A stretch of 64,000 nucleotides of DNA from positions 310,001 to 374,000 of the forward strand of contig NZ_JAPEMM010000001.1 in NCBI RefSeq assembly GCF_026342735.1, written 5' to 3'. Position numbers and translations under genes: made by a program. Positions 51,899-61,276 of the stretch are shown piece by piece (position 1 is the first letter of the stretch; each line of letters starts with the position of its first letter). The DNA comes from Streptomyces sp. NBC_00193 (GTDB lineage Bacteria > Actinomycetota > Actinomycetes > Streptomycetales > Streptomycetaceae). Below the pieces are notes generated by a model. It was not told where the DNA came from. It was given only the letters and a program-made list of their open reading frames with translations, and did no database searches.

Positions 51899-51927
51899 AG
51901 CCCCGGCCCCCGATGGGCGCCGGGGCT
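51899..51927. terminator. Stem-loop between convergent LCP and GNAT genes
   Basis: Nine-base arms (AGCCCCGGC and complement) with an 11-base loop between two stop codons. Confidence 0.6.
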
Positions 51928-51935
51928 CATCGGCG

Positions 51936-52451
51936 TTACGAGCCGTCGCCGCGCAGCACCACACGCCAGTCACCGCTCGCGTGCCACTGCCCCGGCGGGT
52001 ACTCGAACTGCACCTCGCCGAGGAGTACGAACCCGGCCGCGCGGCACACCGCGTTGGACTCGGTGTGCTCGACGGACGGGAAGGCGTGCAGGTGGCGGCG
52101 GGTGCCGTGGACGCCCGCGTGGGCGACGAGCGCCCGGGCCGCGCGGGCCGCGAGCCCCCGGCCCTGGAACTCGGGGAGGATGCCCCAGCCGGTTTCATAG
52201 ACCTCCTCGTCCTGCCAGAGCCGCTCCCAGAAGCCGATGCTGCCCACGGTCTCCCCGTCGGCCACGACCCGGAACATCCGCCCGGCCTCCGGCTCCCGGG
52301 CGCTCAGCTCCAGGTAGCGCCGGTGCCGGTCCCGGAGCTCGGCCTCGGTCTCCGGGCCGCCCAGGTGCTCCTTCATGGCCGGCTCGTTCTTGCGCAGCAG
52401 CAGCCAGAAGTCGTCTTCCGACCAGGGTTCCAGTCCCACGGTGATCTCCAT
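51936..52451 (-). CDS. GNAT family N-acetyltransferase
   Basis: A 171-residue GNAT (RimJ/RimL-like) protein. The acetyl-CoA loop is G-W-G-I-L-P-E-F-Q-G-R-G-L-A-A-R-A-A-R, and the later C-R-A-A-G-F-V-L segment is typical. It should acetylate a small molecule or a protein amino group in the cytosol. It starts 22 bases after the permease stop and may share its transcript. The acceptor is unknown. Confidence 0.85.
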   Translation of the reverse strand: MEITVGLEPWSEDDFWLLLRKNEPAMKEHLGGPETEAELRDRHRRYLELSAREPEAGRMFRVVADGETVGSIGFWERLWQDEEVYETGWGILPEFQGRGLAARAARALVAHAGVHGTRRHLHAFPSVEHTESNAVCRAAGFVLLGEVQFEYPPGQWHASGDWRVVLRGDGS

Positions 52452-52473
52452 GCCCTCACCGTACGCAGCAGGC

Positions 52474-53988
52474 TCAGCGCCCTTCCCGCGCGGGATTGGG
52501 TGTCATCCCCTCGCCACGGCCCAGCCGGCTGTGCTGCTTCCCGTAGAGGAAGTAGACGACGAAGCCGATCACCATCCAGATCCCGAAGCGCAGCCAGGTC
52601 TCGGCCGGCAGGTTCAGCATCAGCCAGACCGACGCGGCGATCGACACGATGGGCACGAACGGCACCCACGGGGTGCGGAAGGACCGGTGCAGGTCGGGCC
52701 GGGTGCGGCGCAGGACCATCACGCCGAGCGCGACGACGACGAAGGCGAAGAGGGTGCCGATGTTCACCAGGGTCGCCAGCTCGTTGATGCTGGTGAATCC
52801 GGCGACGATGGCGATGATCACGCCGAGCAGGATCGTCGGCCGGTAGGGCGTACGGAACTTCGGGTGGGTCCGCGAGAAGAAGCGCGGCAGCAGGCCGTCG
52901 CGGCTCATCGCGAAGAACACCCGGGTCTGGCCCAGCAGCAGGATCATGCACACGGTGGTCAGGCCCACGGCGGCGCCGAAGCTGATGATGCCGCCGTAGA
53001 CCGGATGGCCGGCGGATTTGAAGGCGTCGGCCAGCGGGGCGCTGACGGAGAGCTCCTTGTAGTTCTGCATGCCGGTCACCACGATCGACACTGCCACGTA
53101 GAGCACGGTGCAGATGATCAGCGAGCCGAGGATGCCGCGCGGCATGTCCCGCTGCGGGAGCTTGGTCTCCTCGGCGGCGGTGGCCACCACGTCGAAGCCG
53201 ATGAAGGCGAAGAAGACCACGGAGGCGGCGGTGAAGATGCCCATGACGCCGAAGTTGGTGGGCTCGTAGCCGAAGAGCAGCTGGACGAGCGGGGCATCCA
53301 GTCCGGAGCCGCCCGTCTGCGGTTCGGCCGGCGGGATGAACGGCGTGTAGTTGGACTTCGTGATGAAGAACAGGCCCGCGATGATCACGATGAGCACCAC
53401 CGTGACCTTGATCGCGACGACCACCGCCGTGATCCGCGCGGACAGCTTCACCCCGACGACCAGGATCACGGTCAGGACCAGGACCAGGACGAAGGCGAGC
53501 AGGTCGAAGTGGCCGCCCGGAACGTCGGGTCCCTGGAGCGAGGCGGGCAGGTGGAGGCCGGCGTTGTCCATGAGCGAGCGGACGTACCCCGACCAGCCGA
53601 CGGCGACGACCGCGGTGCCGAGCGCGAACTCCAGCACGAGGTCCCAGCCGATGATCCAGGCGGGCAGCTCGCCGATGGAGGCGTACGAGAAGGTGTACGC
53701 GGATCCGGCCACCGGGACGGTCGAGGCGAACTCCGCGTAGCACAGGGCGGCGAGCGCGCACACGACGCCGGCGGCGACGAACGCGAGGGCCGTGGAGGGT
53801 CCGGCGGTCTCCTTGGCGACCTTGCCCGTGAGGACGAAGATGCCGGTGCCGATGATCACGCCGACGCCGAAGACGGTCAGGTCCCAGGAGGAGAGCGACT
53901 TCTTGAGCGCGTGTTCCGGCTCTTCCGTGTCGAGGATCGATTGTTCGACTGATTTGGTACGGAAGGGACCGTTCAGGTTCCTACTCAC
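52474..53988 (-). CDS. APC superfamily amino acid permease
   Basis: A 504-residue transporter with about 12 hydrophobic segments. The N-terminal G-V-G-V-I-I-G-T-G-I-F-V-L-T-G is the unwound substrate-binding helix of APC transporters, and F-I-G-F-D-V-V-A-T-A-A-E-E fits the cationic amino acid transporter (CAT) branch. An S-R-N-L-N-G-P-F-R-T-K N-terminus is cytosolic. Downstream of dxs but separated by a terminator. The substrate is likely a cationic or neutral amino acid. Confidence 0.9.
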   Translation of the reverse strand: MSRNLNGPFRTKSVEQSILDTEEPEHALKKSLSSWDLTVFGVGVIIGTGIFVLTGKVAKETAGPSTALAFVAAGVVCALAALCYAEFASTVPVAGSAYTFSYASIGELPAWIIGWDLVLEFALGTAVVAVGWSGYVRSLMDNAGLHLPASLQGPDVPGGHFDLLAFVLVLVLTVILVVGVKLSARITAVVVAIKVTVVLIVIIAGLFFITKSNYTPFIPPAEPQTGGSGLDAPLVQLLFGYEPTNFGVMGIFTAASVVFFAFIGFDVVATAAEETKLPQRDMPRGILGSLIICTVLYVAVSIVVTGMQNYKELSVSAPLADAFKSAGHPVYGGIISFGAAVGLTTVCMILLLGQTRVFFAMSRDGLLPRFFSRTHPKFRTPYRPTILLGVIIAIVAGFTSINELATLVNIGTLFAFVVVALGVMVLRRTRPDLHRSFRTPWVPFVPIVSIAASVWLMLNLPAETWLRFGIWMVIGFVVYFLYGKQHSRLGRGEGMTPNPAREGR

Positions 53989-54025
53989 CGACGCACCTCC
54001 GCAGGAGAGACCGCATCGAAACGAA

Positions 54026-54070
54026 ACGGGCCGGAAGGCCCACCCTTCAAGGGTGAACCTCCCGGCCCGT
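54026..54070 (-). terminator. Stem-loop terminator after dxs
   Basis: Outer arms ACGGGCCGG and complement, then one mismatch, an AGG/CCT pair and an inner CACCCTT/AAGGGTG stem. It lies 19 bases past the dxs stop. Confidence 0.75.
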
Positions 54071-54089
54071 GACGTGCAACCGCAGATGA

Positions 54090-56006
54090 TCAGTCGACGG
54101 CGGCGGCCGGCTCGCTGTCGTAGCGTCCGTCCAGCTTGGCCACCAGGCCGGTGACCTGCCGCGCGATGTCCGGGGCGGTCAGACCGATCTCGGCCATGAC
54201 CTCCTTGCGCGTGGCGTGGTCCAGGAAGCGCTGCGGAATCCCGAAGTCACGCAGGGGTACGTCGACGCCCGCGTCCCGCAGTGCCTGCGCGACGGCGGAG
54301 CCCACACCGCCGGCGCGGCTGTTGTCCTCGACGGTGACGACCACGCGGTGGCGGTCGGCGAGCGGGGCCAGGGCCTCGTCCACCGGCTTGACCCAGCGGG
54401 GGTCGACCACGGTCGTGGAGATGCCCTGCTTGTCGAGCAGGTCGGCGATCTCCAGGCACATCGGGGCGAGTGCGCCGACCGAGACGAGCAGTACGTCCGG
54501 TCGGGTGACCTCGTCGGCCGGACGGCGCAGCACGTCCATGCCGCCGATCCTGCCGACGGCCGGGACGGCCGGGCCGACGACGCCCTTGGAGAAGCGCACG
54601 ACGGTCGGCGCGTCCTTCACCAGGACGGCCTCGTTCAGCTGGGCGCGCAGCTGCTCGGCGTCGCGCGGGGCGGCCAGGCGCAGGCCCGGGACCACCTGGA
54701 GGATGGACATGTCCCACATGCCGTTGTGGGAGGCGCCGTCGGTTCCGGTGACACCGGCGCGGTCCAGGACGAAGGTGACCCCGCACTTGTGCAGGGCCAC
54801 GTCCATCAGGACCTGGTCGAAGGCGCGGTTGAGGAAGGTCGCGTACACCGCGAAGACCGGGTGGGCGCCGCCGGAGGCCAGGCCCGCCGCCGAGGTGGCG
54901 CCGTGCTGCTCGGCGATGCCGACGTCGAAGATCCGGTCCGGGTAGGCGTCGGCGAACTTCTTCAGGCCGACCGGCTGGAGCATGGCCGCCGTGATGGCGA
55001 CGATGTCCTTGCGCTCCCTGCCGAGCTTGACCATCTCGTCGGCGAAGACGGAGGTCCAGCTGGCGGCGTCCGTGGAGACGGGCAGGCCGGTGTCCGGGTG
55101 GATCACGCCGACCGCGTGGAAGCGGTCCGCCTCGTCCTGGACGGCCGGCTCGTAGCCACGGCCCTTCTGGGTGAGGCAGTGCACGATGACCGGGCCGCTG
55201 AAGCGCTTGGCGCGCTGGAGGGCCGATTCCAGGGCCTCGATGTCGTGGCCGTCGATGGGGCCGATGTACTTCAGGCCCAGGTCCTCGAACATGCCCTGCG
55301 GGGCGATGAAGTCCTTGAGGCCCTTCTTGGCGCCGTGCAGGGTCTCGTAGAGGGGCTTCCCGACGACCGGGGTGCGCTCCAGGAGGTCCTTGCCGCGGGC
55401 CAGGAAGCGCTCGTAGCCGTCCGTGGTGCGCAGGGTGGCCAGGTGGTTCGCGAGGCCGCCGATGGTGGGGCCGTACGAGCGCTCGTTGTCGTTGACGACG
55501 ATCACCAGGGGGCGGTCCTTGGCGGCCGCGATGTTGTTCAGCGCCTCCCAGGCCATGCCGCCGGTGAGGGCTCCGTCGCCGATGACCGCCGCGACGTGGT
55601 GGTCCTCCTTGCCGAGCACCTCGTTGGCCTTCGCGAAGCCGTCGGCCCAGCCCAGCACGGTGGACGCGTGCGAGTTCTCGATCACGTCGTGCTCGGACTC
55701 GGCGCGCGAGGGGTAGCCCGACAGGCCGCCCTTGGTGCGCAGGCCGCCGAAGTCCTGGCGGCCGGTGAGCAGCTTGTGCACGTAGGCCTGGTGCCCGGTG
55801 TCGAAGAGGACCTTGTCCTTGGGCGAGTCGAAGACCCTGTGCAGAGCGATCGTCAGCTCGACGACACCGAGGTTGGGGCCGAGGTGCCCGCCGGTCTTGG
55901 AGACGGCGTCGACGAGGAAGGTCCTGATCTCTGCGGCGAGCCGGTCGAGCTCCTCCTGGCTGAGCCGGTCCAGATCGCGCGGTCCCTTGATGCGGGTCAG
56001 CAGCAC
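54090..56006 (-). CDS. dxs: 1-deoxy-D-xylulose-5-phosphate synthase DXS
   Basis: A 638-residue thiamine-diphosphate enzyme that condenses pyruvate with glyceraldehyde 3-phosphate, the first step of the MEP isoprenoid pathway. The N-terminal G-H-Q-A-Y-V-H-K and [16 protein letters not shown] (ThDP motif), G-P-I-D-G-H-D, and transketolase-like [15 protein letters not shown] segments are all present. The length is normal. The 252-base upstream region contains a CACAGG hairpin belonging to the next gene. It is cytosolic. Confidence 0.97.
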   Translation of the reverse strand: MLLTRIKGPRDLDRLSQEELDRLAAEIRTFLVDAVSKTGGHLGPNLGVVELTIALHRVFDSPKDKVLFDTGHQAYVHKLLTGRQDFGGLRTKGGLSGYPSRAESEHDVIENSHASTVLGWADGFAKANEVLGKEDHHVAAVIGDGALTGGMAWEALNNIAAAKDRPLVIVVNDNERSYGPTIGGLANHLATLRTTDGYERFLARGKDLLERTPVVGKPLYETLHGAKKGLKDFIAPQGMFEDLGLKYIGPIDGHDIEALESALQRAKRFSGPVIVHCLTQKGRGYEPAVQDEADRFHAVGVIHPDTGLPVSTDAASWTSVFADEMVKLGRERKDIVAITAAMLQPVGLKKFADAYPDRIFDVGIAEQHGATSAAGLASGGAHPVFAVYATFLNRAFDQVLMDVALHKCGVTFVLDRAGVTGTDGASHNGMWDMSILQVVPGLRLAAPRDAEQLRAQLNEAVLVKDAPTVVRFSKGVVGPAVPAVGRIGGMDVLRRPADEVTRPDVLLVSVGALAPMCLEIADLLDKQGISTTVVDPRWVKPVDEALAPLADRHRVVVTVEDNSRAGGVGSAVAQALRDAGVDVPLRDFGIPQRFLDHATRKEVMAEIGLTAPDIARQVTGLVAKLDGRYDSEPAAAVD

Positions 56007-56178
56007 CCGTGCCTCCTTGCAGTCGCTTGCTGGTCTGCCGAGTCTAATCTTCGCCGCTTGGGCGTCAGTGAAGCGCGGTCCCGGTCAGGTCACACCTTTG
56101 TCATACCTGTACACATCAGTACGGAGTCACACCCCCCAAAAGGGGTAATACCCGCACATTCGCGCGTACACGCCTACG

Positions 56179-56220
56179 CACAGGTGCCCGGCACCACAGG
56201 AAGTGGCACCGGGCACTGTG
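56179..56220 (-). terminator. Stem-loop terminator after xylH
   Basis: CACAG-G-TGCCCGG pairs with CCGGGCACTGTG with one bulged G, enclosing a CCAC/GTGG inner stem. It is 38 bases past the permease stop. Confidence 0.7.
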
Positions 56221-56258
56221 ACGGTTCTTACCGCCGCGTCACGCTCCGCGCACGCCGG

Positions 56259-57530
56259 TCAGGCGCGCCCGGCCGTCTTCTGCGTCTTGCGGGTGACCGA
56301 GTCGATCACCACGGTGGCGAGGAGGACCGCGCCGGTGATCATGTACTGGATCGGCGTCGCGATTCCCTCCAGGGCCAGACCGTACTGGATGGAGGTGATG
56401 ACCATGACGCCGAGGAGGGCGTTCCAGGTCCGGCCGCGGCCGCCGAAGAGGCTGGTGCCGCCGATGACGGCCGCCGCGATCACGTTCATCAGCAGGTCGC
56501 CGGCGCCGGCGCTCTGGTTCGCCGCCGCGATCTTGGAGGCCCAGAAGAGGCCGCCGATCGCCGCGAAGGTGCCGGCGATCGCGAAGACCGTGATCCGGAC
56601 CCGGTTGACGTTGATGCCGGCGCGCCGGGAGGCCTCGACGCTGCCGCCGAGGGCGAAGACCTGGCGGCCGAAGGTGGTGCGCCGCAGGACGAAGTCAGTG
56701 GCGACCAGGGCCAGCACGAAGAGCACGATCGCCAGCGGCAGGCCCTTGTACTGGTTGAACACGTAGGCCGGGCCGAAGGTGAACACCGCGAGGAGCCCGG
56801 TGCGCAGCAGGATCTCGCCGAGCGGGCGGGAGGGCACGCCTGCGGCCGCGCGGCGCCGGTTGTCGGAGAACGTGGCGAGGAAGTACCCCACCACGGCGAG
56901 GGCGGCGAGCCCGTAGCCGACGGCCACGTCCGAGAAGAAGTACGTGGTCAGCTGCCCGACCACGCCCTCGGAGTCGAGGTTGATCGTGCCGTTGCTGCCC
57001 AGGATCTGCAGCATGGCGCCGGACCAGAAGAGCAGGCCCGAAAGGGTGACGGCGAAGGCGGGGGCGCCGATCTTGGCGAAGAAGAAGCCGTGGAGGGAGC
57101 CGATCAGGGCACCTCCGGCGATCGCCGCGAGGATGGACAGCCATTCGTTGACGCCGTTGGTGACCGAGAGGACCGCCACGATCGCGCCCGAGACGCCGCT
57201 GACCGAGCCGACCGAGAGGTCGATCTCGCCGAGCAGCAGGACGAAGATGATGCCGACCGCCATCATGCCGGTGGCCGTCATCGTGATCGCGATGTTGGTG
57301 AGGTTCTCGGCGCCGAGGAAGTTGGAGTTCAGCCCCTGGAAGATGCTCCAGATGATGATCAGGCCGAGGACGACGGGTACGGAGCCCAGGTCGCCGGCCT
57401 TCAGCTTGCGGCCGAACTCGTTCACGTATCCGGCGAAGCCCTGCTCGCGTACGAGCAGGCGGGGGTCCACGGCCGGTATGGCGTCGTGGGCGGCCGCCGG
57501 ATTGACGGGGTCTATGTGCTGGGTGCTCAC
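56259..57530 (-). CDS. xylH: Sugar ABC transporter permease (XylH-like)
   Basis: A 423-residue inner-membrane permease of the RbsC/XylH family. The conserved E-I-D-L-S-V-G-S-V-S-G cytosolic loop and V-I-G-G-T-S-L-F-G-G-R-G block are clear, and about ten hydrophobic segments are spread along the chain. The N-terminal ~45 residues are hydrophilic. The GTG start overlaps the ATPase stop (GTGA). It works with the neighbouring ATPase and binding protein; the expected sugar is xylose or a related pentose. A terminator-like stem follows. Confidence 0.92.
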   Translation of the reverse strand: MSTQHIDPVNPAAAHDAIPAVDPRLLVREQGFAGYVNEFGRKLKAGDLGSVPVVLGLIIIWSIFQGLNSNFLGAENLTNIAITMTATGMMAVGIIFVLLLGEIDLSVGSVSGVSGAIVAVLSVTNGVNEWLSILAAIAGGALIGSLHGFFFAKIGAPAFAVTLSGLLFWSGAMLQILGSNGTINLDSEGVVGQLTTYFFSDVAVGYGLAALAVVGYFLATFSDNRRRAAAGVPSRPLGEILLRTGLLAVFTFGPAYVFNQYKGLPLAIVLFVLALVATDFVLRRTTFGRQVFALGGSVEASRRAGINVNRVRITVFAIAGTFAAIGGLFWASKIAAANQSAGAGDLLMNVIAAAVIGGTSLFGGRGRTWNALLGVMVITSIQYGLALEGIATPIQYMITGAVLLATVVIDSVTRKTQKTAGRA

Positions 57531-58315
57531 TTGCGGGCCTCCCCGGTGCGGGCCGCCCGGCGGGTCACGGCGTTGTCCGTGGCCCCGGTGATGGCGGAGA
57601 TGATCTCTTCCTGCGACGTGTCCTTCACGGAGAAGACGCCGTTGTTGCGGCCCAGCCGCAGGACGGCCACCTTGTCGGCCACGGCCTTCACGTCGGCCAT
57701 GTTGTGGCTGATGAGGATGACGGCGTGACCGCGCTCGCGCAGCCGCTCGACCAGGTCGAGCACCTGTGCGGTCTGCTCGACGCCGAGGGCGGCGGTGGGC
57801 TCGTCGAGGATCACGAGCTGGGGCTCGCCCAGCATGGAGCGGGCGATCGCCACGGTCTGGCGCTGACCGCCGGAGAGCGAGGCGATGGGGATGCGGACGC
57901 TGGGGATCCGGATGGACAGGGTGGTCAGGAGCTCGCGTGCGCGCCGCTCCATCTCCACCTCGTCGAGGATGCCGCGGCGCTTGAGCTCGCGGCCCAGGAA
58001 GAGGTTGCCGACGACGTCGATGTTGTCGCACAGCGCGAGGTCCTGGTAGACCGTCGCGATGCCCAGGTTCTGGGCGTCGTGGGGCTTGGTGATCGAGACC
58101 GGACGGCCCTCCCACTCGATGACTCCGTCATCGATGGGGTGCACGCCGGCGATCGTCTTGACCAGCGTGGACTTACCGGCGCCGTTGTCGCCGACGAGGG
58201 CGACCACCTCGCCGGAGTGGATCTCGAGTTCTACGTCGGTGAGGGCCTGAACGGCACCGAACCGCTTCGAGACCCCTCGCAACGCCAGTACGGGCGCAGC
58301 GGACACATGAACCAT
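57527..58315 (-). CDS. xylG: Sugar ABC transporter ATP-binding protein (XylG-like)
   Basis: A 262-residue ATPase with Walker A G-D-N-G-A-G-K-S-T, signature L-S-G-G-Q-R-Q and Walker B L-V-I-L-D-E-P-T. Unlike RbsA/XylG of E. coli, it has a single ATPase domain and would form a homodimer. It overlaps xylH by four bases. A stem-loop and a symmetrical operator-like sequence lie between it and xylF. Confidence 0.92.
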   Translation of the reverse strand: MVHVSAAPVLALRGVSKRFGAVQALTDVELEIHSGEVVALVGDNGAGKSTLVKTIAGVHPIDDGVIEWEGRPVSITKPHDAQNLGIATVYQDLALCDNIDVVGNLFLGRELKRRGILDEVEMERRARELLTTLSIRIPSVRIPIASLSGGQRQTVAIARSMLGEPQLVILDEPTAALGVEQTAQVLDLVERLRERGHAVILISHNMADVKAVADKVAVLRLGRNNGVFSVKDTSQEEIISAITGATDNAVTRRAARTGEARK

Positions 58316-58378
58316 CTCCTTGCCGCCTGACCGGCGGGGATGTCGTACAAAAAGAGCAGGACCACGGGGGAAAGCGAG

Positions 58379-58390
58379 AGAAACGTTTCT
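58379..58390. promoter_or_regulatory. LacI-like palindrome AGAAACGTTTCT before xylG
   Basis: A perfect 12-base palindrome with a central CG, the usual form of LacI-family operators, 64 bases upstream of xylG inside the operon. Confidence 0.45.
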
Positions 58391-58393
58391 GTT

Positions 58394-58442
58394 CTGTCCG
58401 GCGCCCCGCCGGTGGCGGGATGGAGGCGGGAGCGCCGGACAG
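58394..58442 (-). terminator. Intra-operon stem-loop between xylF and xylG
   Basis: Eleven-base arms (CTGTCCGGCGC and complement) enclose a second CCCGCC/GGCGGG hairpin. It could partly terminate or stabilise the xylF message, giving excess binding protein. Confidence 0.65.
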
Positions 58443-58480
58443 GCACGGGGGCCGGCTCGGGTGACCGAGCGGCGGGGGCC

Positions 58481-59596
58481 TTACTTCAGGCCGGCGGCGG
58501 CGCAGGCGGCCGCGTACTTGTCGGTGCAGATCTCGTCGACCGTGTAGACGTTGTCGCGGATGACGGTGTCCTTCACGTTCGCCTTGGTCAGCGAGACGAC
58601 CGGGATCAGCAGGGACGGGACGCCCTTGGTGGTGGGGCTGTCGACCTTGGCGGTCGCGGTGGTCGCGATCGGCTCACCCTTGGCGAGGGCGACGGCCATC
58701 TTCGCGGCGGCCTCGGCCTCGGGGGCGTACGGCTTGTAGACGCTCATGAACTGCTCGCCCGCGACGATCCGCTGCACACCGGCGAGTTCGGCGTCCTGGC
58801 CCGTGACGGGGGGCAGGGGGGACACGCCGGCCGCCTTGAGGGCGGTGATGATGCCGCCGGCCATGCCGTCGTTGGCGGAGTAGACGCCGATGACCTTGTC
58901 CTTGCCGAGCGCCGAGAGGGCGGCCGCCATGTTGGTGTTGGCGTTCTCCGGCTTCCACTCGACGGTGTCGTACTCCTTGCCGACGTTCACGTTGCCGTCG
59001 AGGACGGAGTGCGCGCCCTTCTTGAACAGCGCGGCGTTCGGGTCGGTGACCGAGCCGTTCATCATGACGATCTGGCCGTCCTTGGCCTTGGCGCCCAGGG
59101 CCTCCAGGAGCGCCTTGCCCTGGACCTTGCCGACCTCTTCGTTGTCGAAGGAGGTGTAGGCGTCGATCGGGCCCTCGGCGAGGCGGTCGTAGGCCACGAC
59201 CGGGATGCCGGCCTCCTTGGCCTTCTTGACCGAGCCGGCGATGGCCTTGGAGTCCACCGCGTCGATGATCAGGACGTTCACCTTGTTGGTGATCATCGTG
59301 TCGACCTGCGAGTTCTGCGTGGTCGCGTCCTGCTTGGCGTTGGCGTAGACGACCTCGCCCTTGCCCGCGGTCAGGTCCTTGACCGCCTTCTCGATGAGCG
59401 GCTTGTCGAACTTCTCGTAACGCGCGGTCTGGTTCTCCGGCAGGAGCAGCCCGACCTTGATCGCGCCGCCCTTGACTGCGCCGGTGGCGTTGTCCTTCTT
59501 GTCCCCGGACTCCTTCGCGCTGCCACAAGCGGCGAGCGAGACGGCCATGGTTCCGGCGGCAACGGCGACGGCAACTCTGCGCATACGCGTGTTCAT
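58481..59596 (-). CDS. xylF: Sugar-binding lipoprotein (XylF-like)
   Basis: A 371-residue substrate-binding protein of the periplasmic-binding-protein class I fold. A basic N-terminus and hydrophobic stretch end in lipobox L-A-A-C. The mature part shows V-G-L-L-L-P-E-N, V-L-I-I-D-A-V-D-S-K, P-V-V-A-Y-D-R-L and G-V-Y-S-A-N-D-G-M-A-G-G. I use the ATG at 59596 with AGGGAGG upstream; a longer open frame exists but has no signal peptide. Xylose or ribose is the likely ligand. It is the first gene of the transporter operon, downstream of the ROK regulator. Confidence 0.92.
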   Translation of the reverse strand: MNTRMRRVAVAVAAGTMAVSLAACGSAKESGDKKDNATGAVKGGAIKVGLLLPENQTARYEKFDKPLIEKAVKDLTAGKGEVVYANAKQDATTQNSQVDTMITNKVNVLIIDAVDSKAIAGSVKKAKEAGIPVVAYDRLAEGPIDAYTSFDNEEVGKVQGKALLEALGAKAKDGQIVMMNGSVTDPNAALFKKGAHSVLDGNVNVGKEYDTVEWKPENANTNMAAALSALGKDKVIGVYSANDGMAGGIITALKAAGVSPLPPVTGQDAELAGVQRIVAGEQFMSVYKPYAPEAEAAAKMAVALAKGEPIATTATAKVDSPTTKGVPSLLIPVVSLTKANVKDTVIRDNVYTVDEICTDKYAAACAAAGLK

Positions 59597-59688
59597 TACT
59601 TGAACCTCCCTGACGAGGCCGCAGCACTGCGGCCGAGGTGGATGTGAGTCAACCCCGGCCGCGAGTTTGTCGTCAAGGAGTGAATGCT

Positions 59689-59717
59689 TAACGAGATGAC
59701 AACGACGCCATTCGTTA
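59689..59717. promoter_or_regulatory. TAACGA-N17-TCGTTA inverted repeat upstream of xylF
   Basis: Half-sites 59689-59694 and 59712-59717, centred about 107 bases before xylF. The right half overlaps the ROK gene stop. It is a candidate binding site for the ROK regulator. Confidence 0.4.
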
Positions 59718-60929
59718 TCTAGCTGAAGACAAGACGGCGGGAGCTCGCACTCCACTTCCATTTTCCGCCAAAAGCGTCGAATCGCCCATCTCACTCAGAA
59801 CGAGGGCCAGCGCACCCAGCACCTCGGCGCGTCCGCCCAGCGACCCCGTGAGCACCGACAACTGTCGGGCGGCACTGGGAATCGCGTACCTCCCCACGGA
59901 TTCACGGATGGGAGCCAGCACCAGTTCACCGGCGTCCGCGAGCGAGCCGCCCAGGACCACCCGGCTCGGGTTCAGGAGGTTGCACAGGCTGGCCACGCCG
60001 CTGCCGATGTGGCGGCCCACGTCCGTGATGACCCGACGGCAGCCGGGGTCCCCGTCGCGGGCCAGCTCCACCACCCGCTCCATCGTCAACTCCGGTCCGT
60101 GGCTGCCCTGCAGGAGCGGCAGCACGTACCGGGCGGCGGCGAAGGTCTCCAGGCAGCCGCGGTTGCCGCAGCGGCAGACCGGGCCCGATTCGTCCAGCGT
60201 GATGTGCCCGATCTCGCCCGCGGTGCCGCCGGGTCCGCGGTAGATCTGGCCGTTGATGACCAGCCCCGCGCCGACGCCGCTGGCGACCTTGATGTAGGCC
60301 AGGTCCTTCACTCCCCGGCCACTCCCCCAAACGAGTTCACCGAGGGCTCCGAGGTTCGCGTCGTTGTCCACGTAGACCGGTACGCCCAGGCGCTGCGAGA
60401 GCTCGCGGCGCGGGTTGATCCCGGCCCAGCCCGGCAGGATCGCGGTGGACCCGAGGGTGCCGGACTCCACGTCGATGGGGCCCGGTACGCCGAGCCCGAC
60501 GCCGATGACCTTGTCGCGACCGATCCCGATGCCCTCGACGAGCCGTCCCACCAGGGCTTCCGCCCGGTCGAAGCCGTCGACCCAGGAGGCGTCCACGTCC
60601 AGCGGCTCGGACTCCTCGGCCAGCACCTGGTGGGCCAGGTTCCCCACGGCCACCCGCAGATGGGTGTGGCCGAAGTCGACGCCGATCACGATGCCGGCGT
60701 CCCCGCTGAGCGAGACGCTGCGCGCCCGCCTGCCGCCGGCGGAGGTGTCCGTGACCTCGACGGTCCCGGCCTCCTTCAGTTCCCGGACGATATTGGAGAC
60801 CGTGGCCGCCGACAGTCCGGTGCTCCGGGCGATCTCCGCCTGGGTCAGCGAACCGGCGAGCCGTACCGCCCGTACGACGCGCTCCAGATTGGCGCGATGC
60901 AGTGAGGACTGCGATCCGGGAGTCTGCAC
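59715..60929 (-). CDS. rok7B7: ROK-family transcriptional regulator (Rok7B7-like)
   Basis: A 404-residue regulator. An N-terminal winged helix-turn-helix (residues ~15-70: S-L-T-Q-A-E-I-A-R-S-T-G-L-S-A-A-T-V-S-N) precedes a ROK sugar-kinase fold. Visible are the ATP-site motif I-G-V-D-F-G-H-T-H, the ROK motif G-H-I-T-L and the zinc motif C-R-C-G-N-R-G-C-L-E-T. Beside a xylFGH-type transporter, it matches Rok7B7, which I recall controls xylose transport, carbon catabolite repression and development in S. coelicolor. The coding strand is the same as xylFGH. It could equally be called XylR-like. Confidence 0.85.
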   Translation of the reverse strand: MQTPGSQSSLHRANLERVVRAVRLAGSLTQAEIARSTGLSAATVSNIVRELKEAGTVEVTDTSAGGRRARSVSLSGDAGIVIGVDFGHTHLRVAVGNLAHQVLAEESEPLDVDASWVDGFDRAEALVGRLVEGIGIGRDKVIGVGLGVPGPIDVESGTLGSTAILPGWAGINPRRELSQRLGVPVYVDNDANLGALGELVWGSGRGVKDLAYIKVASGVGAGLVINGQIYRGPGGTAGEIGHITLDESGPVCRCGNRGCLETFAAARYVLPLLQGSHGPELTMERVVELARDGDPGCRRVITDVGRHIGSGVASLCNLLNPSRVVLGGSLADAGELVLAPIRESVGRYAIPSAARQLSVLTGSLGGRAEVLGALALVLSEMGDSTLLAENGSGVRAPAVLSSAR

Positions 60930-61210
60930 GACTCATTCACTCCTGCCCATAAGCAACGGCAAGCCGTCGCCCCCCGGCCGGGGCCGTCAGCGGCTGCATG
61001 CCCCGGCTGACACGAGACCCCGGCGTCTCTCCAACTTGTGAACCTTAAGTCGAGCCTTTGCGCCTCGCGACGTCAAGAGGCCGCCGCAGTACGAATCGGC
61101 CACTACCGGTCATAAGTATGAGAGAAACCTCCATCCTGATCGTGCTACGGTCGCCGTGGCGCTGGTTTTCACGGCCTTCACGGCCGGATCGGGCGCCCTC
61201 TGTCATGCAA
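60930..61210. other. Intergenic region between rok7B7 and the mgtA leader
   Basis: About 280 non-coding bases. The rok7B7-proximal part holds a CCCCGGCCGGGG palindrome (60972-60983). The mgtA-proximal part includes an AT-richer stretch around CATAAGTATGAG near 61110 that may hold the mgtA promoter. Open frames crossing here have no support. Confidence 0.5.
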
Positions 61211-61263
61211 GCGCTACGCAAGGAGGTGTTCGGGATGAGTCCCGATCGAAGTCCTTGCAGCGC
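61211..61263 (+). ncRNA. Structured 5' leader hairpin of mgtA
   Basis: A layered hairpin. GCGC pairs with GCGC at the base, GCAAGGA (61218-61224) pairs with TCCTTGC (61252-61258) over seven bases, and CGGG pairs with CCCG at the tip with an ATGAGT loop. The stem contains the Shine-Dalgarno of the short leader ORF, and the loop contains its AUG. Confidence 0.5.
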
Positions 61264-61276
61264 TCTCTTCGGCTGA
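61235..61276 (+). CDS. Candidate 13-residue leader peptide upstream of mgtA
   Basis: ATG to TGA encodes M-S-P-D-R-S-P-C-S-A-L-F-G. A perfect AAGGAGGT lies seven bases upstream. Six of the twelve codons after ATG end in A or T (AGT, GAT, CGA, AGT, CCT, GCT), which is rare in this genome and would slow translation. Proline and aspartate-proline spacing recalls MgtL of enterobacteria, whose translation reports Mg2+ to the mgtA leader. There is no homology evidence, so the peptide and its role are inference. Confidence 0.45.
   Translation: MSPDRSPCSALFG

Noticed and set aside
54216..57728. 1170-codon open frame on the plus strand
   Set aside because: Crosses dxs, an intergenic terminator and xylH in antisense, so it cannot be one gene.
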